Source: Ipomoea triloba
Taxonomy: Eukaryota; Streptophyta; Magnoliopsida; Solanales; Convolvulaceae
NCBI RefSeq assembly: GCF_003576645.1
Contig: NC_044930.1
Span: 23,639,552 to 23,703,551, forward strand
Direction: 5' to 3'
DNA: 64,000 nucleotides
Of this stretch, positions 11,383 through 24,300 are shown piece by piece. The translations under genes were made by a program, and so were the position numbers. The notes under the pieces are model-generated. The model had not been told where the DNA came from. It ran no database searches and saw only the letters and a list, made by a program, of their open reading frames with translations. Each line of letters opens with the position of its first letter. The stretch's first letter is position 1.

Positions 11383-12314
11383 TTAATTGTGTACTGTATC
11401 AGAAGCCTTCTTTGCCTGCAATATATATTAACATTCAGAACCAACTTCCATCCATCATATTAGACGATCAATATATATATATATATATATATAAAATTAT
11501 TGGTTACCGAAGTGAAAATTAATGGAAAGGGATAGAAAGGAGGTTTGATATTTTACCTCATTTTCCCAGTTTGTTCGCAAAGTAATTATAAAGAGCAGTA
11601 CTGCTTGTGCGAAGAGGGCTATTGTGATCCCCAACCAAAGTCCCTAAACCAAATTGATTAAAAGAGTAAGTACCTTTTTTTCTATCAAAACTAACAAAAA
11701 CGGGTCAGTCTAAATTTATCAGAAGATTATATATTAGGGTGTGTTTGGAAACTAGAAAAATGATTTCTGAAAATTACTGTTTTCTAAAAATCAATCATTG
11801 TTCAGAAAATATTTTTATTTTCAGTGTGTTTGGTTGCATTAATAACATATATTATAAAGAAATTAAAAATAATTTGAAGCATATTAACTACTTGGGAAGG
11901 ATTTGTTGACAAAGAAGACATTCGAATAACCCAATAAATTGAAGCGGGAAACTACCCTGTAATATTTTTTGGACTACACCACAGTAGTTTACTTTAAAGA
12001 TAAATCGTATTTCTTTATTAACATGATTTAAAATGTATAATTTTTTATTACCAAAAGTAGTATTTACTTATACTATCATTTTATTAGACTAAGTATTTTG
12101 ACTATCGTTTTAACAAAATAGCAATAATTTATTTTAGTGACAATTATAATCAATCTCTCATATATTATATTGCATTCATATACTTTTAGTTACCAATTTA
12201 AATAAACAAATTCAACATTCAATTACATATGCATGAACATCTCCTATATAATCTTGTATTGATATATTTTGAAGTACTTATTTAAAAATAAACATTGGGC
12301 ATGTGCGTGAAAAA

Positions 12315-12353
<39 letters not shown>

Positions 12354-15300
12354 GTGGTGGTTTTGTGGTGGTGGTGGTGATGATGGTAATGGTGATGATG
12401 GTGGTGTAGTGCAGAAGTGGTGGTGGTGGTAACGTGGTATGGTAGTGGTAATGGTGATGATGTTAGTGGTGGCAGTGGTATGATATTGGTGTGGAAGTTG
12501 AAAAATGACTTCTAACAAAAAAGAGTAGACAATTAGCATAATAGAAGGAAGCAACAAATCTACCAACCAGCTGAGTCAAGATTCACTGAATACATGAAGC
12601 TATAGCAGAGTTGAGACTTGAGACCAACTCTCTATCAGCCAAGTCTCAAGGAATCAGAAATTGTCTAAATCATCGTTATAACCTGTCGAGTCATCTTTTG
12701 GAAAGCCTTCTAGAAGGTGACACATGGAATTTTTCCAGAGGCTAATAAGAAGACGACAAACTTGCAGCACATTCTTCTTTTAAATTTGCACAGCACTCTT
12801 GAAGAAAGACATGGTTTGTTACACAAAGAAGACAAGGAATGTACAACTGCATTTTCGTGGAGTTTTTGGCAGTATGGACACCTATCAAAATGGAGTGCAA
12901 TAGACAGATTCTAATCGATCAATGTTGTTTTACTAACCTACCCCCAGCTCTATCTTATAAATAGAAGGCACCAAAGCTCAGGAAAAAAAAAAGAAAAAAG
13001 AAAAAAAAAAGAGAGAGATTAGGGAGAAGACAATAAGTGTGTGGTAAAAGGTAGTAAGCAATAGAGAAATAGAAGATCGTCTCTAGCTCAAAAAGGGTGG
13101 AACAGTGATGCTATACTTAGCACCTCTGAAGCTTTTAATCCAACACCCAAAAAACAAAAACAACATCCATTGCAATCTCACTATCGTGGTGGCGATCTTG
13201 CTCAAGAAAATTAAACCAACTTATGCTCTTTCAAAGCAAAAGGAATATATCAACCTCAGAAGGAGTTAATGCAAGAAAGGATAAAAGAGCTCTTAGACAC
13301 ATGTCGAGTAGTTGTTTAACACCTACTAGTCTACATAGAATTTTTGTGGATTGTGACAGCTTTTAGATTGCTATCACTTGTGAGTGGCAAAGGGTAAATT
13401 TGAATTTTCAAGTTGGCACTCAACCTACGTTTTCTTTAAAAGGAGGACTCCATGCTTAGAAGAAGTTGCTGAGAAAGAGAGAATTGCTGGTTGATTGATC
13501 ATTCAAAGCTTTATCAAGTATTCTAAGTTAAAAGAATACTCTGATTCTAAAAGTCCAACCTCAACCTCATCCTTCTTTCTTTGCTGAAAGGAGTTGAAAG
13601 ATCATTTTAGCTGATACGGTCTAATGCAGAACAGAATATTCGTATTAATATATGGTAGAGTACAGGGTGGAATACTCTAGGTGTGACCGAGCTTCGTGAC
13701 AGTGGGTCAGTGGTTCTCGGTCTCTTTAGCTACTGTTCTAGGAGAAATAGCCAAAAAGTCCCCCCTGTCTACATTAAACGCGCCTTTTATAGCGGATTCA
13801 GCCAGGCCTATTCCGGTCTGGCCGCATGCAGGACGCGTGGCGGACATGCACCGGTCACGCTATCGGTCCAATGCGCTTACGACAAGTGGATGTGAGACCC
13901 CTACTCTGAATCTCGCCAGGGTTGCTGCGGCGGTCCGGAGTGTGGAGTACCAGGCTCGGCAGACCGGGAATAGAATCTAAGGGTCCGGCTGAGTCCTTAC
14001 TTAGAGCGAGAGATCGGGATACGGAGACCGGATTTTATCCCTATCATCTAGCCCCCCAGCCCGGTCTCTTACGATTGCTGAAGGAAAAGTCCGGGCTGTA
14101 CGATCGGATCCGGGTTGCGCCATCCATAGTTGACCAACAGAACGGGACAAGGAAAACGTCGTCAGCGGGTGTCGTCAGCCCTAGTGTCCACGTGTCACGT
14201 TCGCACGAGCCTCGGAACTTGGGCCTAGGCTAGGTCTACGCCCTGGGGAGCCGAACCGTCGGCCCCTTCTTTCTCCCCCTATAAAAGCGCGGTGCGTACA
14301 GTGTTTCCGGCTTTCACGAACGAGACAAACTCAGAGCCTCCCGAGCTACCTAAACTTCCCGATCTTAGCGTTGTCGGCCTCAGCACGTTTTCGAATTTTC
14401 TTCGACAGGTAACTCCCTTTGCTTATACTCGTAGATACATTCGTTTTACGATTTTGGGTGATCTCGAGTCCCGGGCTGACCTTAGTAAGACACCTCCTTG
14501 TCCTTGCTAGGTACAGCCATGAGCGGATCGGATAGTCAAAACCTATCCAACCACAGCTACGGCGACTCGGTCGAAGTCGGATCGTTCACGGTCNGACCAA
14601 CTCTCTATCAGCCAAGTCTCAAGGAATCAGAAATTGTCTAAATCATCGTTATAACCTGTCGAGTCATCTTTTGGAAAGCCTTCTAGAAGGTGACACATGG
14701 AATTTTTCCAGAGGCTAATAAGAAGACGACAAACTTGCAGCACATTCTTCTTTTAAATTTGCACAGCACTCTTGAAGAAAGACATGGTTTGTTACACAAA
14801 GAAGACAAGGAATGTACAACTGCATTTTCGTGGAGTTTTTGGCAGTATGGACACCTATCAAAATGGAGTGCAATAGACAGATTCTAATCGATCAATGTTG
14901 TTTTACTAACCTACCCCCAGCTCTATCTTATAAATAGAAGGCACCAAAGCTCAGGAAAAAAAAAAGAAAAAAGAAAAAAAAAAGAGAGAGATTAGGGAGA
15001 AGACAATAAGTGTGTGGTAAAAGGTAGTAAGCAATAGAGAAATAGAAGATCGTCTCTAGCTCAAAAAGGGTGGAACAGTGATGCTATACTTAGCACCTCT
15101 GAAGCTTTTAATCCAACACCCAAAAAACAAAAACAACATCCATTGCAATCTCACTATCGTGGTGGCGATCTTGCTCAAGAAAATTAAACCAACTTATGCT
15201 CTTTCAAAGCAAAAGGAATATATCAACCTCAGAAGGAGTTAATGCAAGAAAGGATAAAAGAGCTCTTAGACACATGTCGAGTAGTTGTTTAACACCTACT

Positions 15301-18300
15301 AGTCTACATAGAATTTTTGTGGATTGTGACAGCTTTTAGATTGCTATCACTTGTGAGTGGCAAAGGGTAAATTTGAATTTTCAAGTTGGCACTCAACCTA
15401 CGTTTTCTTTAAAAGGAGGACTCCATGCTTAGAAGAAGTTGCTGAGAAAGAGAGAATTGCTGGTTGATTGATCATTCAAAGCTTTATCAAGTATTCTAAG
15501 TTAAAAGAATACTCTGATTCTAAAAGTCCAACCTCAACCTCATCCTTCTTTCTTTGCTGAAAGGAGTTGAAAGATCATTTTAGCTGATACGGTCTAATGC
15601 AGAACAGAATATTCGTATTAATATATGGTAGAGTACAGGGTGGAATACTCTAGGTGTGACCGAGCTTCGTGACAGTGGGTCAGTGGTTCTCGGTCTCTTT
15701 AGCTACTGTTCTAGGAGAAATAGCCAAAAAGTCCCCCCTGTCTACATTAAACGCGCCTTTTATAGCGGATTCAGCCAGGCCTATTCCGGTCTGGCCGCAT
15801 GCAGGACGCGTGGCGGACATGCACCGGTCACGCTATCGGTCCAATGCGCTTACGACAAGTGGATGTGAGACCCCTACTCTGAATCTCGCCAGGGTTGCTG
15901 CGGCGGTCCGGAGTGTGGAGTACCAGGCTCGGCAGACCGGGAATAGAATCTAAGGGTCCGGCTGAGTCCTTACTTAGAGCGAGAGATCGGGATACGGAGA
16001 CCGGATTTTATCCCTATCATCTAGCCCCCCAGCCCGGTCTCTTACGATTGCTGAAGGAAAAGTCCGGGCTGTACGATCGGATCCGGGTTGCGCCATCCAT
16101 AGTTGACCAACAGAACGGGACAAGGAAAACGTCGTCAGCGGGTGTCGTCAGCCCTAGTGTCCACGTGTCACGTTCGCACGAGCCTCGGAACTTGGGCCTA
16201 GGCTAGGTCTACGCCCTGGGGAGCCGAACCGTCGGCCCCTTCTTTCTCCCCCTATAAAAGCGCGGTGCGTACAGTGTTTCCGGCTTTCACGAACGAGACA
16301 AACTCAGAGCCTCCCGAGCTACCTAAACTTCCCGATCTTAGCGTTGTCGGCCTCAGCACGTTTTCGAATTTTCTTCGACAGGTAACTCCCTTTGCTTATA
16401 CTCGTAGATACATTCGTTTTACGATTTTGGGTGATCTCGAGTCCCGGGCTGACCTTAGTAAGACACCTCCTTGTCCTTGCTAGGTACAGCCATGAGCGGA
16501 TCGGATAGTCAAAACCTATCCAACCACAGCTACGGCGACTCGGTCGAAGTCGGATCGTTCACGGACCACAGCTACGGCGACTCGGTCGAAGTCGGATCGT
16601 TCACGGTCTCGACTTATGGCGACTCGGTCGAAGTCGGATCGTTCACGGTCTCGACTTATGACTCTGACCTCAACGCCATAGACACTTACTCAGAACCCGA
16701 GGGCTCAGTCCGGGTTAACAACCAACCGAGGGCTGAGAATAACGAAGCAGACTCTCGGCCCGTTATGGAGCCTCTTTCCACGGAAGCGGGGCCCTCAGGT
16801 CGAGGGAAGCCTGCCCCTACGGCCTATGGTAGGGACTGGTTCGCCGGTCTACCGGTCGATTCTACCCCTCCAGTGGCCGCCAGCAGGATCCGACTAGACA
16901 GCAGCGGCCTGCGGCGACACACTAGTCTTCTCACCCGCGGGGAGATCGAGGAAGTCTCGGCCCTGTTAACCGGAACTGTTAACTATGAGACCAAACGGTC
17001 ATTAGGGAGCGTCGTTGACCGAACGAACGGGGACTGGCTCGGGATGCACTTGGATTCCATCAAGGCCCCGTTGACCTTCCCGTTCCATCCCTTTTTGCTG
17101 GGTTTCATGAAATACTATGGCGTTTTGCCCGGGCAGATTGCCCCTAATGCCCACCGTACTCTNCCGTGATCGACGTGCTCATGAAGCACGGGGACGAATC
17201 CCCGGCCGCTCTGCTAACGAGGATCTGCGCCGCGGCTCCTCCTCCGGAAAAGACAAGCGGATGGTCGACAGCGCTAGTGGGAGAGCGCATCGCTCGCGAC
17301 CTCATCCAGGTATCGCGAAGTGATTAATCGTGTTCTTGTTAGCGTCTGCCGGTCTTCTCACCACCTTTCTCTTTTAGATGGCGCACTCGGTCACCGATCT
17401 GTATGCCCGGGCCAAGGACGGGGACGAGATCCATCGTCGGGACGTGGCCCCGCTCAAGAGGTCCCTCGCTAAGAGGGAACAGCGGATTAAAGAGCTCGAG
17501 GGGAAACTGAAGACGGCCGAAGAGACCGGGCGGATGATCCTGGAGCGGGCGGATTTTGGCGAGAAGGTTTTAACGGATCCCGTCCTCCTGGCTAAGCATA
17601 TCTGCCGAGGGCGGGAGACTGGGGAGGCCGTTCTTGCGGCCATCTCGCGCACACCGGTCGGGGAGGACTTAATGTACGAGTTCGGGACATGGGCGCCGGT
17701 CGGGGAGGACTTAATGTACGAGTTCGGGACATGGGCGTCGGTCGGGGAGGACTTAATGTACGAGTTCGGGACATGGGCGTTCAACAGGGAGGACTTAATG
17801 TACGAGTTCGGGACATGGGCGTTCAACAGTGAGGACTTAATGTACGAGTTCGGGACATGGGCGTTCAACAGTGGTCGTCGAGCCATGCAGATCGGGACAT
17901 GGGCGTTCAACAGTGGTCGTCGAGCCATGCAGAACGACGTTCGAGCTGCCTTAGAAGTCTCGATCGACGACGACGACCTCCACAGGGTCTTGGCCGTGCT
18001 TCCCGAAGAGGTGCCCGACCCTGGTCCGACGCCGTTCTCAACCGCCCCTGAGGGGCAAGTACTACCGGTCCCTTTCACCGACGCTTCCGCTGGACCAACG
18101 GCGGAGGATGCGGAAGCCCCCGATGCTGGACCAACGGCAGAGGGTGCGACGGAACCTGGGGTCGAGCGGTCGGCCGAACGCCCTTAGTAAACGCGGGAGC
18201 TCGGCCTCGTTGTGCCGGGTATTATTTCATTTTGACGACCTTTGAGTCGTTTTGTTTCGAGAGCCCGGCCTCGTTGTGTCGGGCAATACTCTTATTTTAA

Positions 18301-21300
18301 CGGCCTTGGAGCCGCTTTCACTCGTGACAGCTTTTGCTTTACTTATCTCTTTTGAACGCTTTTGCATTAAGGTTCGAAGACCGGTAACCGGGCACCTTAC
18401 TCCCGGGGTGAGCACCTTGCTCTCACCATTAAGGTCCGAAGACCGGTAACCGGGCACCTTACTCCCGGGGTGAGCACCTTGCTCTCACCATTAAGGTTCG
18501 AAGACCGGTAACCGGGCACCCTACTCCCGGGGTGAGCACCTTGCTCTCACCATTAAGGTCCGAAGACCGGTAACCGGGCACCTTACTCCCGGGGTGAGCA
18601 CCTTGCTCTCACCATTAAGGTCATAAGACCGATAACCGGGAACCTTACTCCCGGGGTGAGCACCTTGCTCTCACCATTAAGGTCCGAAGACCGGTAACCG
18701 GGCACCTTACTCCCGGGGTGAGCACCTTGCTCTCACCATTAAGGTCATAAGACCGGTAACCGGGCACCTTACTCCCGGGGTGAGCACCTTGCTCTCACCA
18801 TTAAGGTCCGAAGACCGGTAACCGGGCACCTTACTCCCGGGGTGAGCACCTTGCTCTCACCATTAAACACATTTAACAGAAAAGCCGACTTGACCGGTCG
18901 GTACTACATTTCAAACGGAACAGCCTCGCAGGGCGAAAGTAAATTGGGGCACGCAGGCTCCCGAACCTATTACAAACTACTGATAAAAATGGACCAAATG
19001 CTGGGAATTCTAAATGCGGTCGACCGGTTTGCCAGTGGTGGTTTCGAGCCGGTAGGTCCCCGGTCTCACCACGGCCGAAACGACGTATGGTCCTTCCCAG
19101 CTCTGGGCCAATTTCCCGCTCTCTAATGGTTTGCTGGCCTGTCTCTCTCTCAGCACGTAATCTCCGACCTGAAAGTACCGGGGGCGCACTTTAGGGTCGC
19201 GGTATGCTTTCAATTTCTTCTGATATTCCTCGACCCTCCGGGCTGCGGCCTCTCTCCTCTCTTCCACAGAATCCAACCCGGTGATTATCAAGGAGTCATT
19301 GCCGTTCTCATCATAGCTCTGTTCTCTAGAGGTCGGTATCCATGCTTCCACCGGCAGGCGGGCTTCGGCGCCATAGACTAGCGCGAAAGGCGTTTCCTTT
19401 GTGGCCTCCCGGGGCGTAGTCCGGTACGACCACAAGATGTACGGGAGCTCGTCTGCCCAGCTTCGTCCGGCCGAGTGCAACTTCTTTTTCAGCCCTTCCA
19501 GGATCGTTCGGTTCGCGTTCTCCACTTGACCGTTCCCTTGAGGATATGCTACGGAAGAACGGAGCGACCTTGTGCCAACCGTTGCTAAGAAATTTTGGAA
19601 ATACTCGCTCTCGAACTGCTTTCCGTTGTCGGTCACCAGCTGAACTGGAACTCCAAAGCGGGAGATCACATTTCGCCATATAAACCGAGCGCACTGCTGA
19701 GATGTAATCGTCGCTAGTGGTTCGGCCTCGACCCATTTCGAAAAGTAGTCCACAGCGACGATTATGAAGTGACGTCGACCAGTCAACTACGGGAAAGGTC
19801 CCAAGATGTCTACCCCCCATTTGGCGAACGGTATTGCAGAACTGACCGGATGATAAAAGGTGGCCGGCCTGCCTGGGACTCGGGCGTAAAGTTGACAGGA
19901 CTCACACGACTTTGCTAGTGCCTCGCAGTCTAATTGGATCGACGGCCAATAGTAGCCGATCAGCATTATTCTTCTTGCCAAGGCCCGGCCCCCCTGATGG
20001 GCAGAGCAAAGTCCGGAATGCATCTCGGCCATCACGAGTTTGGCCTCAAAGCGGGTTAGACATCTCATCAGCGGCCCTCCGTAAGACCGCCGGTAAAGGC
20101 GATCGTCAACTATCTGGAAACGGGGAGCTCGCAGCTTTGCTTTCCTGGCCTTCTGCTCATTCTCTGGTAAGGTCCCGGTTTCTAAATATGAACGGAGGTC
20201 GGTGATCCAATCATCCGTTTCTGCATCAACCGGTATCACGGGAAGCGCATCCACGCAAGCAGTCTGCAACTCCTCCACCCGGGCGACCTTCGATATATAT
20301 TCCGGAGCTTCGTGTGATAGTCGGGATAACATGTCTGCCTCCGCATTATCGGCCCGTGGAATGTGCTCGGCTATGCAAGCGTCGAACGATCCCATAATGG
20401 ATAAAGCGTGGTCGCGGTACCGGGCTAACCGTTCTCCTTTTGCTTCGAAAGCGCCGGTGACCTGTCCGACGACTAGGGCTGAGTCAGTCCGGATCCTCAC
20501 ATGCCGAGCCCCCAGATAGCGGGCACGTCGCAAGCCGGCTATGAAGGCCTCGTACTCCGCTTCATTGTTGGTCGGCGAGAAAGCAAGCGACAGGGCGTAG
20601 TAAACTTTGAAGCCCTCCGGGCTGGTGAGAACTATACCAGCGCCGGCACCCTGCTTGCAGCTTGACCCATCTGTTGCAATTTCCCATTCCACCGGGGCAG
20701 TGTCGGAGGTCACCGGGGTGGTGCTGTCACGTGCTGAGCATTCTACGACGAAATCTGCTACGGCTTGTCCTTTAATGGCCGGTCTCGGCGTGTATTCGAT
20801 TGCGAACTGGGTCAACATCATTGCCCACTTAATTAACCGACCGGAGGAGGTGTTCGTCCGGAGTATGGCCCCTATCGGTTGATCGGTGAGCACCCGGATC
20901 ACCCGGCCTTGAAAGTATGGCGTTAACTTCTTCGCGGTCGTATACAACGCGAATACGACCTTCTCCAGCTGGGTATACCGCAGTTCAGGGCCCTGGAGAG
21001 CGTGGTTGATGTAATAAACCGGGCGTTGCACCCCTTCAGGGTCGGTTCGACAGAGCACTGCGCTGATAGCGCGGTCTGATGCGGAGAGGTAAATCTGCAA
21101 CTCTTCACCAGGTTCCGGCCTGGACAACACTATCAGCGAGGCCAAGTACTCTTTCAAACTTTCGAAAGCCTGTTGACACTCATCAGTCCACATGAAGGCG
21201 GATGTCTTCTTCAGTGTCTGGAAAAACGGGTGTGCTCGTTCAGCAAGTTTCGAGAGGAAGCGGCTCAGGGCGGCCAGTCGACCAGTTAGCTGTTGAACTT

Positions 21301-24300
21301 CTCTAACCGTGGCCGGCGGCCTCATGTCGATGATCGCCTTCACTTTCGCGGGGTTCGGCTCGATTCCTCTCCTTGTCATCATAAACCCGAGAAACTTCCC
21401 GGTCTGGACTGCGAAAGTACATTTGGCCGGATTGAGTCTCAGCCGGTTATATCTCATGATCTCAAAGCTCCGTCTCAGGTCGGACGCATGGTCATACTTA
21501 TCTTTAATCTTTACCAGCATGTCATCGATGTAGGCCTCCATCGTTTTACCGATCAGCTCTCCGAACAAGGTGTTCACCATTCTCTGGTAAGTTGCACCGG
21601 CATTGCGGAGACCGAACGGCATAACTCGGTAGTAGTATAGACCGTCTGGAGTAATGAATGCTGTCTTGGCTTCGTCCTCTTCGGCCATCATCACCTGGTG
21701 ATAGCCCTTGAAAGCGTCCATAAAACTTAAGAGCTCGGCGCCTGCAGTCTCGTCGACCATCTGGTGGATACTCGGGAAAGGGAACGGGTCTAACGGGCAC
21801 GCCTTGTTGAGGTCCGTATAATCCACGCACATCCTCCAGGCTGGGGGCTTAGGGACGAGAACTACGTTTGCTAACCACTCGGGGTAGTGAACCTCCCGTA
21901 TGTGTCCGGCCGCTACCAAGGATTTCGTTTCGGAGCGGACGAACTCTCGTCGGTCGGACGCCAGGTGCCTCTGCTTCTGCTTGACCGGTCGGGAGCCCGG
22001 GCGGACGGCTAACCTATGGCATATTGTCTGGCGGTCGATCCCAGGCATATCTTCCGGTCCCCAGGCCAGGATGTCGGCGTATTCCCGAAGGACGGCGATG
22101 ATTGCGGTCCGTAAATCTGGCGATAAGGCCGAGCCAATCTTCACAGTACGTTCCGGTTGAGAGTCCGATAGCGGTACCAACTCGACCTCTTCCGACGGTT
22201 CGGGACGTTCGACTCGGGCGTCTCCCTTCTTATTGATAGTGTTCACCCGGGACGTACTGGTATCTTGTTTCTGTACAGCCCGGACATAGCATCGCCTCGC
22301 CGATTGGGGGTCTCCTCTGACCGTGCCTACACCTTCCGGAGTCTGGAATTTCATACATAGGTGCGGCATTGATATTATTGCGCCGAGCTGCGATATCCCC
22401 GGCCTGCCTAAGATGGCGTTATGAACGCACGCCAAGTCAACGACGACGAACTCCATGGTCACCCGGAGTACTCTCGGAACGGTCCCGACCTCAACGGGCA
22501 AACGGAGGACTCCTTCCGGATGGACCATTGCTCCTGTAAAACCCGAGAGCGGTGTCCTGACAGGCGTTAACTGGGACCGATCTAACTGAAGCTTTCGGAA
22601 GACGTCTAGGTACATAACATTCACACTCGACCCCGTATCCACCATTACTCTCTGTACGTCGACGCCGTTGATGTCTATAGTTACCACCAACGCTTCGGTC
22701 GCGCAGTTGGGGCTGCTCGGCAAGTCCCGATCAGTGAACACGATAGGCTCCACCTTCATCCTTTTCTCCGGATTTGACTCCTCGACTAGGGCCACGTGTA
22801 GATCTCGAGCCCAGTTACGCCGGTCTCCAGCAGTGTCGCCACCTTCCGGTCCTCCGAATATCACGTGAATAACCTGCTTTCGAGCGGCTGCCTGGGGTTC
22901 CCTATCGAGGTCGGGGTCTTTGTCTTTCTTGTCCTTATCTTTTTTGAAATCTTTCCTCCATCCACGCCGGTTCTTCCTCTTCTTTTCGGCGAACTGGGCC
23001 AATTCCCCGGTTTGTAGCAGGTCTTCGATCAGACCTTTGAGCACGTGACACTCTTCGGTGTCATGTCCCCGATTGCGGTGATACGCACAGTACTTCTCCT
23101 TATCCGGTCCATCTCTCGCCGGGGCGGGCAACTGGATCAGATGACAACTTTGAGCGAATTGCAAGACCTCTACAACCGGCCTGGTCAGCGGGGTGTAAAT
23201 CGGGTTTCCATCGCGATCTTTCTGTCGCGGATTGTTCGGGCGTCGGTCTCTCTGGCCCTAATCCCTCCTTGACCCCCCGGTCTCCATCAACCTCTTGGCT
23301 GAGTTCGCCTCCGTGGCAGTAGCGTAAGCTACTACTCTGCGCACAGCGTCTTCGTAGCAGGTCGGCGGCCGGAGTATAAGGTCCTGGTACAGGTTTCCCG
23401 CTCTCAGCGAGTTCAACAACAGGTTGGTGGCAGTTACGTCATCCACGGGTTCTATTTCTGACATTTCCTTGTTCCATCGCTCGATAAAGACAGAGAGCGG
23501 CTCCCCGTCTAACTGTTTGGCGTTCTCCAAATGAGAGAAATGTTTCTTCACGGTCTTGGCCATGGCGAAGCGATCGACGAACCTCTGGGCCAGGTCTCGG
23601 AAATTCGAAATGGACCCTGGTTCCAGGGTGCGGAACCACTCTGCAGCTCTCCCGGTGAGCGTGGAGTAGAACGCCCGACACATGACGGCCTCGGATACCC
23701 CCATCATGAGCATGTTACCATAGTAGAGGTTGACATGCTGTTCGGGGTCCGACCTGCCAGCGTACTCTTTGTCCCAGGAACGCGCAGGTTTATTGGATAA
23801 GGCTCGCTCATGAGTTCGTGTGTAAAGGGCATTCGGAGCAGGTTGTTAGATCGGCCAGTGGGTCGGTCAGTTCCTTCCTCGCGCTTCCATCTGTTGAACT
23901 CCGCTCGGACTTGATCGAGCATTCCACGCGAAAGACCAGACGGACGGGTTGGTTTACGGCGTCTATGGTTACGAGAATCCGAAGAACTTGCTTCGCTCGA
24001 ATCAGCTTCGGTCGCGGTCGGGACGTGTAATGGTCGATGCCCTCTCTCCATTGGCGGGTCGATTCGGTCCAGAACACTGACTCTCGGCGCCTCTTCCCGG
24101 GCTGGAGGTGGCCTGGAACTTGAGGCGCTCAAACGCGACAGAGCAGGTCGACGCGCCGATGTCGGTTCTTGCAATCTAGAGGAGATCGGTCGCCTCTCAG
24201 ACTGCGCCCTCCTAGCGGGCGAGTGTGTGGCTGCAGCCTCGATCGTCGTAGTATCCGGATGAGGGACCGGTGGCTGAGCGTGCGGCTGAGTGGGCGGCGC

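Larger units (their letters stand above)
12622..16566. other. Near-identical 1.97-kb direct duplication around an N (probable assembly artefact)
   Basis: 12622-14593 and 14595-16566 match base for base as far as I can read, apart from the last bases before the N (TC versus AC within a 42-bp repeat). The duplicated segment contains host intron, the TTAGC target site, the whole 435-bp LTR and the first 550 bases of the element interior. A real event would have to copy host flank and element together with no divergence and end exactly at an N. An unmerged contig overlap is simpler. Coordinates and intron 6 length downstream are affected. Confidence 0.85.

Noticed and set aside
12282..12566. Histidine- and threonine-rich small proteins (also 43323-43641)
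   Set aside because: Translation of the (GGT)n/(AAT)n microsatellite in MATE intron 6.
12571..13611. Endogenous pararetrovirus leader or promoter
   Set aside because: A TATA box with a long non-coding leader could suggest it, but no viral coding sequence is present and the end layout fits an LTR better.
13683..14510. Open frames of 70-103 residues in the LTR and leader, repeated at 15656-16483 and 24736-25020
   Set aside because: They lie in LTR or 5' leader sequence, overlap each other in different frames and match no domain; GC-rich LTR sequence gives chance open frames.
12622..16566. True tandem LTR duplication or nested second gypsy insertion
   Set aside because: Host flank is duplicated together with the LTR without divergence, and the join is an N; assembly artefact is more likely.
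17374..18078. 234-residue minus-strand frame opposite accessory exon 2
   Set aside because: Open only because the 42-bp repeat is open in several frames; no start context, domain or splice logic, unlike the plus-strand frame.
18369..18864. CRISPR-like regular array
   Set aside because: Units are contiguous 62-mers with no unique spacers, inside a plant retrotransposon; an ordinary tandem repeat.
19326..23713. Several 60-160-residue open frames on both strands across gypsy gag-pol
   Set aside because: Shadows of the pol and gag frames caused by GC-rich coding sequence; the true frame carries the protease, RT and integrase motifs.
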